Below, piece by piece: positions 1 through 6,591 of a DNA stretch of 11,473 nt. This DNA comes from an uncultured Collinsella sp. (GTDB lineage Bacteria; Actinomycetota; Coriobacteriia; Coriobacteriales; Coriobacteriaceae). The notes under the pieces are model-generated. The model searched no databases, had not been told where the DNA came from, and saw nothing but the letters and a program-made list of their open reading frames with translations. Each line of letters starts with the position of its first letter. The stretch's first letter is position 1. A program made the position numbers and the translations under genes. Location of the stretch: contig URWM01000028.1 of assembly GCA_900551655.1 (NCBI GenBank), positions 1-11,473 on the forward strand, read 5' to 3'.

Positions 1-48
1 CGAGATTCCTCTACGTCTCGTGGGCTCGGAGATGTGTATAAGAGACAG
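1..48. other. Untrimmed Illumina Nextera i7 adapter (non-genomic)
   Basis: Positions 1-6 are the end of the P7 primer (CGAGAT), 7-14 an 8-base index (TCCTCTAC, which I recognise as the adapter form of Nextera N712), 15-29 the Nextera read-2 linker GTCTCGTGGGCTCGG, and 30-48 the Tn5 mosaic end AGATGTGTATAAGAGACAG. The order is exactly that of a library adapter, so this is an assembly artefact and not a natural transposon end. The reading frame through it adds the false residues YKRQ to the truncated gene that follows. Genomic sequence starts at 49. Confidence 0.98.
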
Positions 49-219
49 AGCATAGCCCGTCCCACCGATGCTCACCTTTTGGGAATTGTCGAGGGCTCGC
101 CTGTGCTCGACTTGGTCAGGACTACGTATAACGAGTCAAACGAGGTTGTGGAGTATACACTCTCGGTTGCTCGTGCCGATCAGTTTAAATACAAGGTTTA
201 CCACCAGCGCAGCAACTAG
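49..219 (+). CDS. GntR-family regulator, C-terminal UTRA fragment (5' truncated)
   Basis: Only the last 56 codons remain, because the contig breaks at the adapter. The fragment begins SIARPTDAHLLGIVEGSPVL and continues into a DLVRTTYNE...EYTLSVARADQFKY pattern. This is the typical end of a UTRA ligand-binding domain in HutC/NagR/DasR-type GntR regulators: a GxPVL turn, then a TTYNESNEVVEY strand and a final (R)xDQFKY strand. The winged-helix part is missing. It lies 114 bp upstream of agaS in the same direction, with a DasR/NagR-like operator in between, so a repressor of the amino-sugar genes responding to a phosphorylated amino sugar is a reasonable inference. The family call is good; the ligand is not shown by the sequence. 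Confidence 0.82.
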   Translation, partial: SIARPTDAHLLGIVEGSPVLDLVRTTYNESNEVVEYTLSVARADQFKYKVYHQRSN

Positions 220-257
220 TGTTTGCATCGTTTCCATATGGTGATTCTTTGCATTTA

Positions 258-273
258 ACTGGTTACTACCAGA
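258..273. promoter_or_regulatory. DasR/NagR-like GntR operator upstream of agaS
   Basis: ACTGGTTACTACCAGA contains the perfect inverted repeat CTGGT-TACT-ACCAG (259-272). It closely resembles the known dre consensus of HutC-subfamily GntR regulators of amino-sugar genes (ACTGGTCTAnACCAnT type). A second, overlapping dyad TGGTTA...TAACCA covers 260-279. The site sits immediately upstream of, and overlaps the -35 region of, the -10 box at 289-294, the geometry of a repressor site. The adjacent truncated GntR/UTRA gene is the natural candidate to bind it. Confidence 0.7.
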
Positions 274-288
274 TAACCAACCGAAGTG

Positions 289-294
289 TATAAT
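289..294 (+). promoter_or_regulatory. Probable agaS promoter, -10 box TATAAT
   Basis: A perfect TATAAT lies about 40 bp before the agaS start, giving a predicted transcription start near 301. No good -35 hexamer is visible at 16-18 bp spacing; the expected position (about 266-272) is inside the dyad operator. A weak -35 overlapped by a repressor site is consistent with regulated expression. Confidence 0.6.
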
Positions 295-333
295 TGCACG
301 TCAGAGGATTACTTCTAGAGAGAGGTATTAGAA

Positions 334-1500
334 ATGTTCGAGAAGAGTGTCGAGGAGCTCACCGAGCTCGGCGCCCAGATCACCACGGCCGAGATTGCTC
401 AGCAGCCCGAGCTTTGGCGCGATACGCTCAACATCTATCGCGAGAACAAGGAGGCCATCGAGGCCTTCCTGGCCGAGGCTCGCGCTATGGGCGAGGGTCG
501 TCTGTCCGTTGTCTTCACCGGTGCCGGTACGTCCGACTACGTTGGCGATACCTGCGCCCCGTACCTGCGTCACGCTGGCAACACTGATCTCTACGACTTT
601 AAGCCCATCGCCACGACCGACATCGTGAGCGCCCCGCGCGACTTCCTGCGCGCCGAGGATCCCACGCTCGTGGTTTCCTTTGCCCGCTCTGGCAACAGCC
701 CCGAGAGCCTTGCCGCCGTTGCCGTTGCCAAGGAGCTCGTCCACAACGTCAAGTTCCTCAACATCACCTGCGCTCCCGAGGGCAAGCTTGCCGTCGAGTC
801 TGCCGATGATCCCAATGCGCTGACGCTGCTCATTCCGCGCGCCAACGACAAGGGCTTCGCCATGACCGGTTCTTATTCCTGCATGACCCTGCTCTCCACC
901 CTTATTTTCGACACTGCCTCTGACGAGCAGAAGGCCGAGTGGGTCGAGACGATTGCCAAGATGGGCGAGGAGGTCATCTCCCGTGAGCCCGAGATCGCCG
1001 ATTACCTGGCTGGCGATTTCAACCGCGTGACCTACTTGGGTTCTGGCTCCTTCGGTGGCCTTGCTCAGGAGAGCCAGCTCAAGATCCTCGAGCTCGCTCA
1101 CGGTCTGGTCGCTACTTCCTACGACACCTCCATGGGCTATCGTCACGGACCTAAGTCCTTCGTCGACGATAAGACGCTCGTCTTCGTGTTCGTCAATAAC
1201 GACGCCTACACCCGTCAGTACGACATCGACATCCTCAACGAGATCGGTGGCGACGAGATCGCTCAGCACACCGTCGCCGTTCAGCAGGAAGGTGCCACCG
1301 TCTACGAGGGCGAGTCCTTCACCTTTAAGGGCTACGAGGCACTTCCCGAGGGTTACCTTGCTCTGCCGTTCGTGATGTTTGCCCAGGCTATCAGCCTGCT
1401 CAACTCCGTGCGCGTGGGCAACACGCCCGACACGCCGAGCCCCACTGGCACGGTCAACCGCGTGGTTGAGGGCGTGACGATTCACCCCTTCACCGCTTAA
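334..1500 (+). CDS. agaS: AgaS-family galactosamine-6-phosphate deaminase/isomerase
   Basis: A 388-residue SIS-domain sugar isomerase of AgaS length (the enterobacterial protein is about 384 aa). The family converts D-galactosamine-6-phosphate to tagatose-6-phosphate with release of ammonia, in the cytoplasm. Two SIS domains are visible. The first (about residues 55-200) has the phosphosugar-binding loops VVFTGAGTSDY (59-69) and VVSFARSGNSPES (113-125). The second (about 230-365) has YLGSGSFGGLAQESQLK (234-250) and the AgaS-typical TSYDTSMGYRHGPKSF (261-276). The ATG at 334 is preceded by AGAGG (321-325) at 8 nt spacing. The gene is first after the operator and promoter and ends in its own terminator. 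Homologous SIS deaminases (GlmS-like, FrlB) are less likely given the full-length AgaS pattern. The antisense frame is open for most of the gene but is a codon-bias shadow. Confidence 0.93.
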   Translation: MFEKSVEELTELGAQITTAEIAQQPELWRDTLNIYRENKEAIEAFLAEARAMGEGRLSVVFTGAGTSDYVGDTCAPYLRHAGNTDLYDFKPIATTDIVSAPRDFLRAEDPTLVVSFARSGNSPESLAAVAVAKELVHNVKFLNITCAPEGKLAVESADDPNALTLLIPRANDKGFAMTGSYSCMTLLSTLIFDTASDEQKAEWVETIAKMGEEVISREPEIADYLAGDFNRVTYLGSGSFGGLAQESQLKILELAHGLVATSYDTSMGYRHGPKSFVDDKTLVFVFVNNDAYTRQYDIDILNEIGGDEIAQHTVAVQQEGATVYEGESFTFKGYEALPEGYLALPFVMFAQAISLLNSVRVGNTPDTPSPTGTVNRVVEGVTIHPFTA

Positions 1501-1518
1501 TCGCGTCCCCCTGTAAGG

Positions 1519-1555
1519 GCGCCCGTCCGCTCATAACGGCGGGCGGGCGCTTTTT
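1519..1555 (+). terminator. Intrinsic terminator after agaS
   Basis: A 12-bp GC-rich stem (1519-1530 with 1539-1550, one G-U pair) and an 8-nt loop are followed directly by five T and then GTTTT. It begins 18 bp after the agaS stop. The downstream deacetylase gene therefore depends on read-through or on its own promoter. A TATAAG at 1573-1578 with TTTTTG 16 bp upstream is a weak candidate. Confidence 0.9.
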
Positions 1556-1617
1556 GTTTTACGTGAGCTGGGTATAAGCATCACCACAGTCAACTGCTTT
1601 AGAAGCGAGGAGTGCAT

Positions 1618-2787
1618 ATGAGCACGTACGCAATTAAGGCTGACAAGTTCTTCTTGCCGGCAGGCCCGCAACTGGGCGGCTATCTTATGGTCGAGGATGG
1701 CGTTTTTGGCGCCTGGCAGGCCGACGAGCCCTCTTGCGAGATTAAGGACTACACGGGATCGTGGATCGCACCGGGTATGGTCGATACTCACATCCATGGC
1801 TTCTATAACCACTCGACTACCGATAACGATCCCGAGGGCATTGATATCAGCTCGACCGAGCTCGCCCGTCGCGGTACCACCAGCTGGCTGCCCACGACGT
1901 TCACCGATGGCGTCGAGCAGATCAAGGATGCCTGCGCCGCCATCGCCCAGGCTGACGAGGGTCGCGGCCCCGACTTCTGCGGTGCTCGCATTCAGGGCAT
2001 CTACCTGGAGGGCCCCTTCTTTACCATGAAGCACGTGGGCGCGCAGAACCCCGCTTATCTTATCGATCCCTCCGAGGAGGTCTTCGATCAGTGGCAGGAG
2101 GCTGCGGGTGGTCGCATCGTTAAGAGCGCCATGGCGGCCGAGCGCGACGGTGCCGCTGCTTATGCGGCTGCTCTGAACGCCAAGGGTGTGGTGACCAGCA
2201 TCGGTCACTCCGACGCCACCTACGATGAGTGCATCGCCGCCATCAACGCCGGTGCCAGCTGCTTTACGCATACCTATAACGGCCAGCGCGGGTTGCATCA
2301 CCGCGAGCCCGGTGTTGTGGGTGCTGCCATGTCCACGCCCGAGACCTACGCCGAGATCATCTGTGACGGCAAGCACGTAAACCCTGCCGCCATCAAGGCA
2401 CTGCTGCAGGCAAAGGGCTGGCAGCATACGGTGCTCATCACCGACTGCCTGGGCTGCGGCGGCATGCCCGAGGGCAGCTACACCAGTGGTGGTATGGACG
2501 TCATCATGAAGGACAACCTGTGCTGGCTCGCCGACGGCAAGAGCATTGCCGGCTCGGTGCTCACGCTTGCCCAGGGCGTCAAGAACATTGTCGATTGGGG
2601 CATCGCCAGCGCTGATATCGCCATTCGCATGGCAACCGAGGTGCCGGCTCGCTCTGCGCACATCGAGGATAAGTGCGGCAGCATCATGCCGGGTCGCGAC
2701 GCCGACTTTGTCGTGTTCGACCATGAGCTCACCCTCGTCGAGACGTATGTTGGCGGCCAGAGCGTCGGCAACGCCTTTACCGAGTAA
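1618..2787 (+). CDS. nagA: N-acetylglucosamine/galactosamine-6-phosphate deacetylase (NagA/AgaA)
   Basis: A 389-residue amidohydrolase of NagA length. It removes the acetyl group from an N-acetylhexosamine-6-phosphate, giving the amino-sugar phosphate plus acetate. Visible motifs: the N-terminal HxH metal motif VDTHIHG (H58, H60), LEGPFF with the metal-ligand E131, GHSDAT with H197, FTHTYN with H218, the substrate loop LHHREPG (227-232), DGKHV (250-254) and the catalytic D276 in LITDCLGCGG. FTHTYNGQRG replaces the usual THLFNAM, so it is a divergent subfamily. I chose ATG 1618 because GAGGAG (1607-1612) ends 5 nt before it; the GTG at 1612 would lie on the ribosome site. Next to agaS and near lacC it may act mainly on GalNAc-6-P (AgaA role), which is inference. 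Its C-terminal 43 codons have a diverged copy after lacC. Confidence 0.92.
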   Translation: MSTYAIKADKFFLPAGPQLGGYLMVEDGVFGAWQADEPSCEIKDYTGSWIAPGMVDTHIHGFYNHSTTDNDPEGIDISSTELARRGTTSWLPTTFTDGVEQIKDACAAIAQADEGRGPDFCGARIQGIYLEGPFFTMKHVGAQNPAYLIDPSEEVFDQWQEAAGGRIVKSAMAAERDGAAAYAAALNAKGVVTSIGHSDATYDECIAAINAGASCFTHTYNGQRGLHHREPGVVGAAMSTPETYAEIICDGKHVNPAAIKALLQAKGWQHTVLITDCLGCGGMPEGSYTSGGMDVIMKDNLCWLADGKSIAGSVLTLAQGVKNIVDWGIASADIAIRMATEVPARSAHIEDKCGSIMPGRDADFVVFDHELTLVETYVGGQSVGNAFTE

Positions 2788-2791
2788 CGAT

Positions 2792-2830
2792 AAAAAAGAC
2801 GGCGGGCCCGAATCTGCTCGGACCCGCCGT
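2792..2830 (-). terminator. Intrinsic terminator of the reverse-strand flavodoxin gene
   Basis: A stem of about 13 bp with one mismatch (2799-2811 with 2818-2830) lies between the convergent nagA and flavodoxin genes. Read on the reverse strand it is followed by six T (2797-2792). There is no T run on the forward side, so it mainly serves the flavodoxin; the stem may still slow transcription coming out of nagA. Confidence 0.85.
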
Positions 2831-2861
2831 ATGGGTTAAACGCTCAAAAGCACCTTAACAG

Positions 2862-3446
2862 TTACAGCTTGTTAGCGATCTTCTTTGCCGTGCGCTTGAC
2901 GCCGGCCACAAGACCCCCCGCGGGATGCTCCTTTTCGTATGCTAGACGCTTCTCGCGCTTGGCGTACTCTTCGACGATGATGTCGCCATACTCGTCTTCG
3001 ATCTTGTCGAAGAAGTCGACGGCGCCCTTAATTTCCTCAGCGGTCGGGTGTCCCTTCTGGACGCCGCCGGTGAGTTTGAACGGCCCCCACGTATCAAAGC
3101 CGGGACAGCCGTAGACACCCATAAAGATGGCCTGCCTCATGCGGCAGATGCCATCGATATCCTTGCCGTACCACTTGTTTTTGCCACCGTAGGTCATAAG
3201 GCCAAACACCTTGTCCTGCGGCTGCAGCACGTTCGTGAGCACGCGTGCCATGTCCTTGTCGATCTCGGAGTAATAGATGCCCGTGGCGACACCGATTAGA
3301 TGATATTCGTGCAGGTCGGGGTACTCGTTTTTACCGAGCGCCTTGACGTCGAGGGTATCGATCTCGGGGTGTGCCTCGACGATGGCGTCCACGAGCTTTT
3401 TCGTATTGCCGTGGTGGCGCGAGGCGTAGAGGATGATGGTTCGCAT
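2862..3446 (-). CDS. Flavodoxin-family protein
   Basis: A 194-residue protein starting MRTIILYASRHHGNTKKLVD, the FMN phosphate-binding loop of flavodoxins ((T/S)xxxGNT near the N terminus). IGVATGIYYSEIDKDM (51-66), a FGLMTYGGKN segment (81-90) and YGCPGFDTWGPFKL (112-125) fit the later flavin loops. The C-terminal 40 residues are lysine/glutamate-rich and end in a basic helix (GVKRTAKKIANKL). The ATG at 3446 has AAAGG about 7 nt upstream. The reading frame stays open far upstream, antisense to the next gene, but codons before this ATG show no family similarity. It is probably a small soluble electron carrier; the partner is unknown. It breaks up the otherwise co-directional sugar genes. Confidence 0.85.
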   Translation of the reverse strand: MRTIILYASRHHGNTKKLVDAIVEAHPEIDTLDVKALGKNEYPDLHEYHLIGVATGIYYSEIDKDMARVLTNVLQPQDKVFGLMTYGGKNKWYGKDIDGICRMRQAIFMGVYGCPGFDTWGPFKLTGGVQKGHPTAEEIKGAVDFFDKIEDEYGDIIVEEYAKREKRLAYEKEHPAGGLVAGVKRTAKKIANKL

Positions 3447-3602
3447 AAGAAGGCCTTTCAGCTGTAATTGCATCAATGTCTGTATGGTACCCCGTTGCAT
3501 GGCTGGGAAACCGGACGCATCGATGAACGTGCGGGTTTGTCCTTTGGTCAGGGCCGAGACGGGTTCTTGCGAGCAAAAAGCAGTTGTTCGAAAGGATGGA
3601 CA

Positions 3603-4484
3603 ATGGAATACGCTCTCTCCAACGATTCGATTTCTATCAAGGTCTCCACGGCCGGTGGTTCGTTTACCTCGATTGAGGCTGGAGGTCGCGAGTACTTGTG
3701 GCAGGGCGATCCCGCCGTGTGGTCCGGCCGGGCACCGATTTGCTTCCCGATTTGCGGAGGCTTGCGCGACAACAGCGCCATGACGTTTGCCGGGCATCAT
3801 GTAAAGCTCGCTCGCCACGGCTTTGCGCGCAAGCAGGAGTGGAAGCTGCTGAGCCAAGGCGAGAACGAGCTGGCGATGTGCCTGGCTTCGGAGGATAACG
3901 CCGCGCTGCTGAGCGATTATCCGTATCCGTTTAAGCTTGTCGCCCGCTATACGCTCGAGGACGCCGCCGTGCGCGTCTCCTATGAGGTTACCAACGAGGG
4001 CACCGAGGACATGCCGTTCTTTATCGGTGGGCACCCCGGCTTTAGGTGTCCGCTCGATGAGGGCGAGGCCTATACGGACTACGAGCTGCGCTTTGAGAAG
4101 GACGAAGCTGCTGAGCTTTGCACTGCCGTCCCCTCGACTGGCTTGATTGACGTGACCAACCGCTCCAAGAACCCCATGGTGGGAAAGACGCTGCCCCTGT
4201 CGCATGAGCTCTTCGATTTTGCGGAGACCATCTTTGACGTGCTCGAGAGCCGTCAGGTCACGCTTTCCAAAAAGGGCGAGGACAAGGGTGTTCGCCTGAG
4301 CTTTGAGGGCTTCCCGTACCTCATTGTGTGGAGCAAGCCCGAGGGTGATTTTGTGGCAGTTGAGCCCTGGGGCGGTCTTTCGACCTGCTCCGATGAGGAC
4401 GACGTGCTTGAGCACAAGCGCAGCTGCCTTATCGCCAAGCCCAAAGAAACCATCGTGCGCTCGTTCACAATCGAGATTCTGTAG
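3603..4484 (+). CDS. LacX-like aldose 1-epimerase family protein
   Basis: A 293-residue galactose-mutarotase-fold protein of the LacX-like branch. These enzymes interconvert sugar anomers, often of the sugar handled by the neighbouring genes. Candidate catalytic residues are H72 in RHGFAR, H144 in IGGHPGF and the general base E254 in VAVEPWGG. GRAPICFPICGGL (42-54) is the conserved loop of this branch, which also includes YeaD-like hexose-6-phosphate epimerases. The ATG at 3603 follows AAAGGA (3591-3596) at 6 nt. An in-frame upstream extension to 3468 has no family similarity. It lies 59 bp before lacC in the same direction, likely one transcript; LacX is classically found in lac/tagatose operons, which supports the context. 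The exact substrate is not visible. Confidence 0.87.
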   Translation: MEYALSNDSISIKVSTAGGSFTSIEAGGREYLWQGDPAVWSGRAPICFPICGGLRDNSAMTFAGHHVKLARHGFARKQEWKLLSQGENELAMCLASEDNAALLSDYPYPFKLVARYTLEDAAVRVSYEVTNEGTEDMPFFIGGHPGFRCPLDEGEAYTDYELRFEKDEAAELCTAVPSTGLIDVTNRSKNPMVGKTLPLSHELFDFAETIFDVLESRQVTLSKKGEDKGVRLSFEGFPYLIVWSKPEGDFVAVEPWGGLSTCSDEDDVLEHKRSCLIAKPKETIVRSFTIEIL

Positions 4485-4543
4485 TCGCATGTAGCCAATT
4501 CGTTTTGCAAGGCATAAGGAGTCTGCGAGATAAGGAGCTAGAA

Positions 4544-5479
4544 ATGATCCTCACCGTTACGATGAACCCGTCCGTCGATACGCGCTATCAGCTCGATGAG
4601 CTCATTATCGACGACGTCAACCGCGTGACGCCCGAAAAGACCGCCGGCGGTAAGGGCCTCAACGTGGCCCGCGTCCTGGGCCAGCTGGGCGACGATGTCG
4701 TGGCAACCGGCTTGCTTGGTGGTCATATGGGCGCCTATATGGCCGAGCTCATGGATGCTAACGGCATTAAGAATGATTTTGTGCCCATCAAGGGCGAGAC
4801 TCGCATTTGTCTCAACATCCTCCACGCCGGCAACCAGACCGAGCTGCTCGAGAGCGGCCCGACGATTGCCCCCGAGGAGCTCGATGCCTTTACCGCCAAG
4901 TTCGCCGAGCTTGCGAGCAAGGCCGATGTCGTTACCATCTCGGGTTCGCTGCCCCGCGGCGTCGAGGCGGACTACTACGCTAAGATCACGGGCATTGCAG
5001 AGAACGCCGGCGCCAAGGTGCTGCTCGATACCTCGGGCGCCTCGCTCGAGGCTGCGCTCAAGTCCGAGGTCAAGCCTGAGCTGGTTAAGCCTAACCTGAC
5101 CGAAATTAACGGCCTTCTGGGCACGAGCTTTACCACCGACGATGTGGACGAGCTCCGTTCCGCGCTCGCCTCTGACGCCCGCTTCTCCGATATCCCCTGG
5201 GTCGTCGTATCTATGGGCGCTGCCGGCTCCGTTGGTTTCCATAACGGCCGTGCGTTCCGCGCCAAGACCCCCGATATCCCCGCCGTTAACGCTACGGGCT
5301 CTGGCGACTCGACCATTGCCGGCTTCGCACATGCGATTGCTGCCGGCGCCGACGACGAGACGGTGCTGCGTACCGCCAACACCTGCGGCAAGCTCAATGC
5401 CATGGATCCCATGACTGGCCACTTGGTTATGGATCGTTGGGACGAGGTTTACAACGGCGTTGTCGTGACCGAGCTGTAG
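4544..5479 (+). CDS. lacC: Tagatose-6-phosphate kinase (LacC), PfkB family
   Basis: A 311-residue ribokinase/PfkB-family sugar kinase. Expected reaction: tagatose-6-phosphate plus ATP to tagatose-1,6-bisphosphate, the step after AgaS. Motifs: MILTVTMNPSVD start typical of LacC/FruK; GGKGLNVARVLGQLG (35-49), PfkB signature 1; SGSLPRG (133-139); KPNLTE (182-187); and signature 2 with NATGSGDSTIAGFA, where D255 is the catalytic base and 252-255 form the anion hole. The length is that of LacC (about 310). The ATG at 4544 has TAAGGAG (4531-4537) 6 nt upstream; the in-frame ATG at 4505 lacks this. FruK (1-phosphofructokinase) is the main alternative because the two share most motifs, but agaS, the deacetylase and a LacX-like gene favour LacC. 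Confidence 0.87.
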   Translation: MILTVTMNPSVDTRYQLDELIIDDVNRVTPEKTAGGKGLNVARVLGQLGDDVVATGLLGGHMGAYMAELMDANGIKNDFVPIKGETRICLNILHAGNQTELLESGPTIAPEELDAFTAKFAELASKADVVTISGSLPRGVEADYYAKITGIAENAGAKVLLDTSGASLEAALKSEVKPELVKPNLTEINGLLGTSFTTDDVDELRSALASDARFSDIPWVVVSMGAAGSVGFHNGRAFRAKTPDIPAVNATGSGDSTIAGFAHAIAAGADDETVLRTANTCGKLNAMDPMTGHLVMDRWDEVYNGVVVTEL

Positions 5480-5488
5480 GAGCTTGTG

Positions 5489-5644
5489 CTGCGGCCCCGG
5501 CATCGGTTGCTAGCTCATGTCGACGACAAGTGCAGTAGCATTATGCCGGGGCGCGACGCCGACACTGTCGTGTTCAATCCCGACCTTACCCTGGTCGAGA
5601 CGCATGTGGGTGGCAACAGCGGCGGTAATGCGTTTGCCGAGTAG
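5489..5644 (+). pseudogene. Remnant of a second nagA-type deacetylase gene (3' end only)
   Basis: Reading 5516-5644 in frame gives HVDDKCSSIMPGRDAD...GGNAFAE and a stop. Together with the preceding Ala this matches 32 of 43 residues of the C terminus of the deacetylase encoded at 1618-2787 (residues 347-389). A further stretch upstream (about 5494-5511, reading APASVA) also fits, but only after removing a 4-base insertion AGCT at 5512-5515, so the frame is broken. Nothing of the upstream two thirds or more of the gene is present; the fragment starts directly behind the lacC stop. There is no start codon with a ribosome site in this frame. It is a decayed or deletion-truncated paralogue lying between lacC and the YhcH-like gene. 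Confidence 0.88.
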
Positions 5645-5676
5645 CCGCCAAAGAAACGATCCGAGAGGGGATTTAG

Positions 5677-6150
5677 ATGATTTACGGTGCATTGGGCGAT
5701 ATCGAGGAGTACCGTGGAATGCTCAAGGGCCTCGACGTGCTGATCGATTGGCTCGAGGAGAACGATCCGGCGAAGCTCGAGGTCGGCAGCCATCCGATTC
5801 TGGGCGACAAGGTCTTTGCGAACGTCATGGCTCCCGCGACGCGTCCCGAAGCCGAGGCTCACTATGAGACGCATCAGCGCTATCACGACCTGCAGATCGA
5901 CGTCGAGGGTCGCGAGGCCTTTAAGGTTGCCACGGGCAGCCTGACGCTGGTCCAGGAGTTCGACGAGAAGGACGACTACGATCTAGTCGATTCCGACGCC
6001 TCGATCGCCGGCGATCTTGCTGACGACAAGTTTGCGCTGTTTGTTGCCGGCGAGCCTCACATGCCCACGCTCGAGTTCCCGGGCGATGGCGCGCAGCCGG
6101 TCAAGAAGATTTGCTTTAAGCTGCTTGCAGATGCTTACTGGGAGGAGTAG
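5677..6150 (+). CDS. YhcH/YjgK/YiaL (EbgC/TabA-like) family cupin protein
   Basis: A 157-residue DUF386/YhcH-family beta-barrel protein. The N terminus (MIYGALGDIEEYRG) and the metal-site pattern E64-x-H66-x3-H70 in YETHQRYHDLQID (63-75) are typical, with a further H128 in AGEPHMP. FKLLADAYWEE closes the barrel. Family members include EbgC, the sialic-acid operon protein YhcH and TabA; most sit in sugar operons and are thought to act on sugar anomers or epimers, with few proven reactions. The ATG at 5677 has GAGAGGGG about 7 nt upstream. It follows the deacetylase remnant by 32 bp and is the last gene before a strong terminator, so it probably ends the lacX-like/lacC transcript. Confidence 0.88.
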   Translation: MIYGALGDIEEYRGMLKGLDVLIDWLEENDPAKLEVGSHPILGDKVFANVMAPATRPEAEAHYETHQRYHDLQIDVEGREAFKVATGSLTLVQEFDEKDDYDLVDSDASIAGDLADDKFALFVAGEPHMPTLEFPGDGAQPVKKICFKLLADAYWEE

Positions 6151-6210
6151 CGCGCTGCTCGGCTGAGCTGTTCGTGTTGCGAGCGTTATCCCTTGGGGGA
6201 GCTCGCTTGG

Positions 6211-6258
6211 GCCCCGCTGATCGCGGTTCCTTTGGGGATTGCGGTTGGCGGGGCTTTT
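6211..6258 (+). terminator. Strong intrinsic terminator closing the lacC/YhcH-like transcript
   Basis: Positions 6211-6230 pair continuously with 6235-6254: a 20-bp stem with several G-U pairs and a TTTG loop, followed by TTTTGTT (6255-6261). The many G-U pairs make the hairpin strong as forward-strand RNA but weak in reverse, so it is directional. Confidence 0.87.
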
Positions 6259-6324
6259 GTTGAGTAGGGGAGTTTCCGGCGGCGTTGTGCTTGGATTGGC
6301 GGATGCGCGCCCGAAATCGGCAAC

Positions 6325-6347
6325 AAAAAAGCCGCCCGAAGGCGGCT
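6325..6347 (-). terminator. Intrinsic terminator of the tRNA-Thr transcript
   Basis: On the reverse strand this reads AGCCGCC-TTCG-GGCGGC followed by six T. It is a perfect stem with a UUCG tetraloop, 12 bp beyond the tRNA 3' CCA. Confidence 0.9.
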
Positions 6348-6358
6348 ATCTTGTGCAA

Positions 6359-6434
6359 TGGAGCCAGCGACCGGGCTCGAACCGGTGACCCCCGCTTTAC
6401 GAGAGCGGTGCTCTACCAACTGAGCTACGCTGGC
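6359..6434 (-). tRNA. tRNA-Thr (anticodon CGT)
   Basis: The 76-nt reverse-strand sequence folds as a full cloverleaf. It has a 7-bp acceptor stem GCCAGCG/CGCTGGC, a D arm with GCTCAGTTGGTAGAGC, an anticodon stem CCGCT/AGCGG with loop CTCGTAA (anticodon CGT, reading ACG), a T arm CCGGTTCGAGCCCGG, and an encoded 3' CCA (6359-6361). It has its own promoter and terminator and lies between two forward-strand transcripts. Confidence 0.96.
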
Positions 6435-6473
6435 GGCCATGTGATGACGCAACTGAGGCGTCAACGGCTGTCT

Positions 6474-6502
6474 ATGATACGGGACATCGCAAGTCCGCGC
6501 AA
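6474..6502 (-). promoter_or_regulatory. Promoter of tRNA-Thr
   Basis: On the reverse strand TTGCGC (6502-6497) is followed after exactly 17 bp by TATCAT (6479-6474). The predicted start near 6467 leaves a leader of about 33 nt before the mature tRNA. A small dyad (GACGC/GCGTC, 6446-6462) lies in this leader. Confidence 0.7.
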
Positions 6503-6591
6503 GTGTTCTGACGGCTTTTCTCACTTTAAATGCACTAATATTAGAGGCGTGATGTCTTGCTCTTACGGGTCTCAAACAGAATGGGGCAGCG

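Noticed and set aside
30..48. Tn5 mosaic end read as a natural transposon boundary
   Set aside because: It is preceded by the exact Nextera linker, an 8-base index and the P7 end, so it comes from library preparation.
328..1485. Long reverse-strand open frame antisense to agaS (and similar ones opposite nagA, lacC, galM and deoR)
   Set aside because: Each lies entirely opposite a gene with clear family motifs, has repetitive low-information composition typical of GC-rich codon bias, and lacks recognisable domains.
1566..1590. Possible second GntR operator upstream of nagA (TGG...CCA)
   Set aside because: Only three outer base pairs match and the centre does not fit the dre-like site seen at 258-273.
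2862..4490. 542-residue reverse-strand frame as one fused protein
   Set aside because: Only the last 194 residues (from ATG 3446) resemble a flavodoxin. The first part is antisense to the LacX-like gene, so there is no real fusion.
5517..5867. Small forward frame starting MSTTSAVALCRGATPT
   Set aside because: It is out of frame with the deacetylase remnant and runs on into the YhcH-like gene in the wrong frame.
6186..6575. Reverse-strand protein containing VAQLVEHRSRKAGVTGSSPV and a forward one over the same place
   Set aside because: These are translations of the tRNA-Thr gene and its flanks, a well-known kind of false protein.
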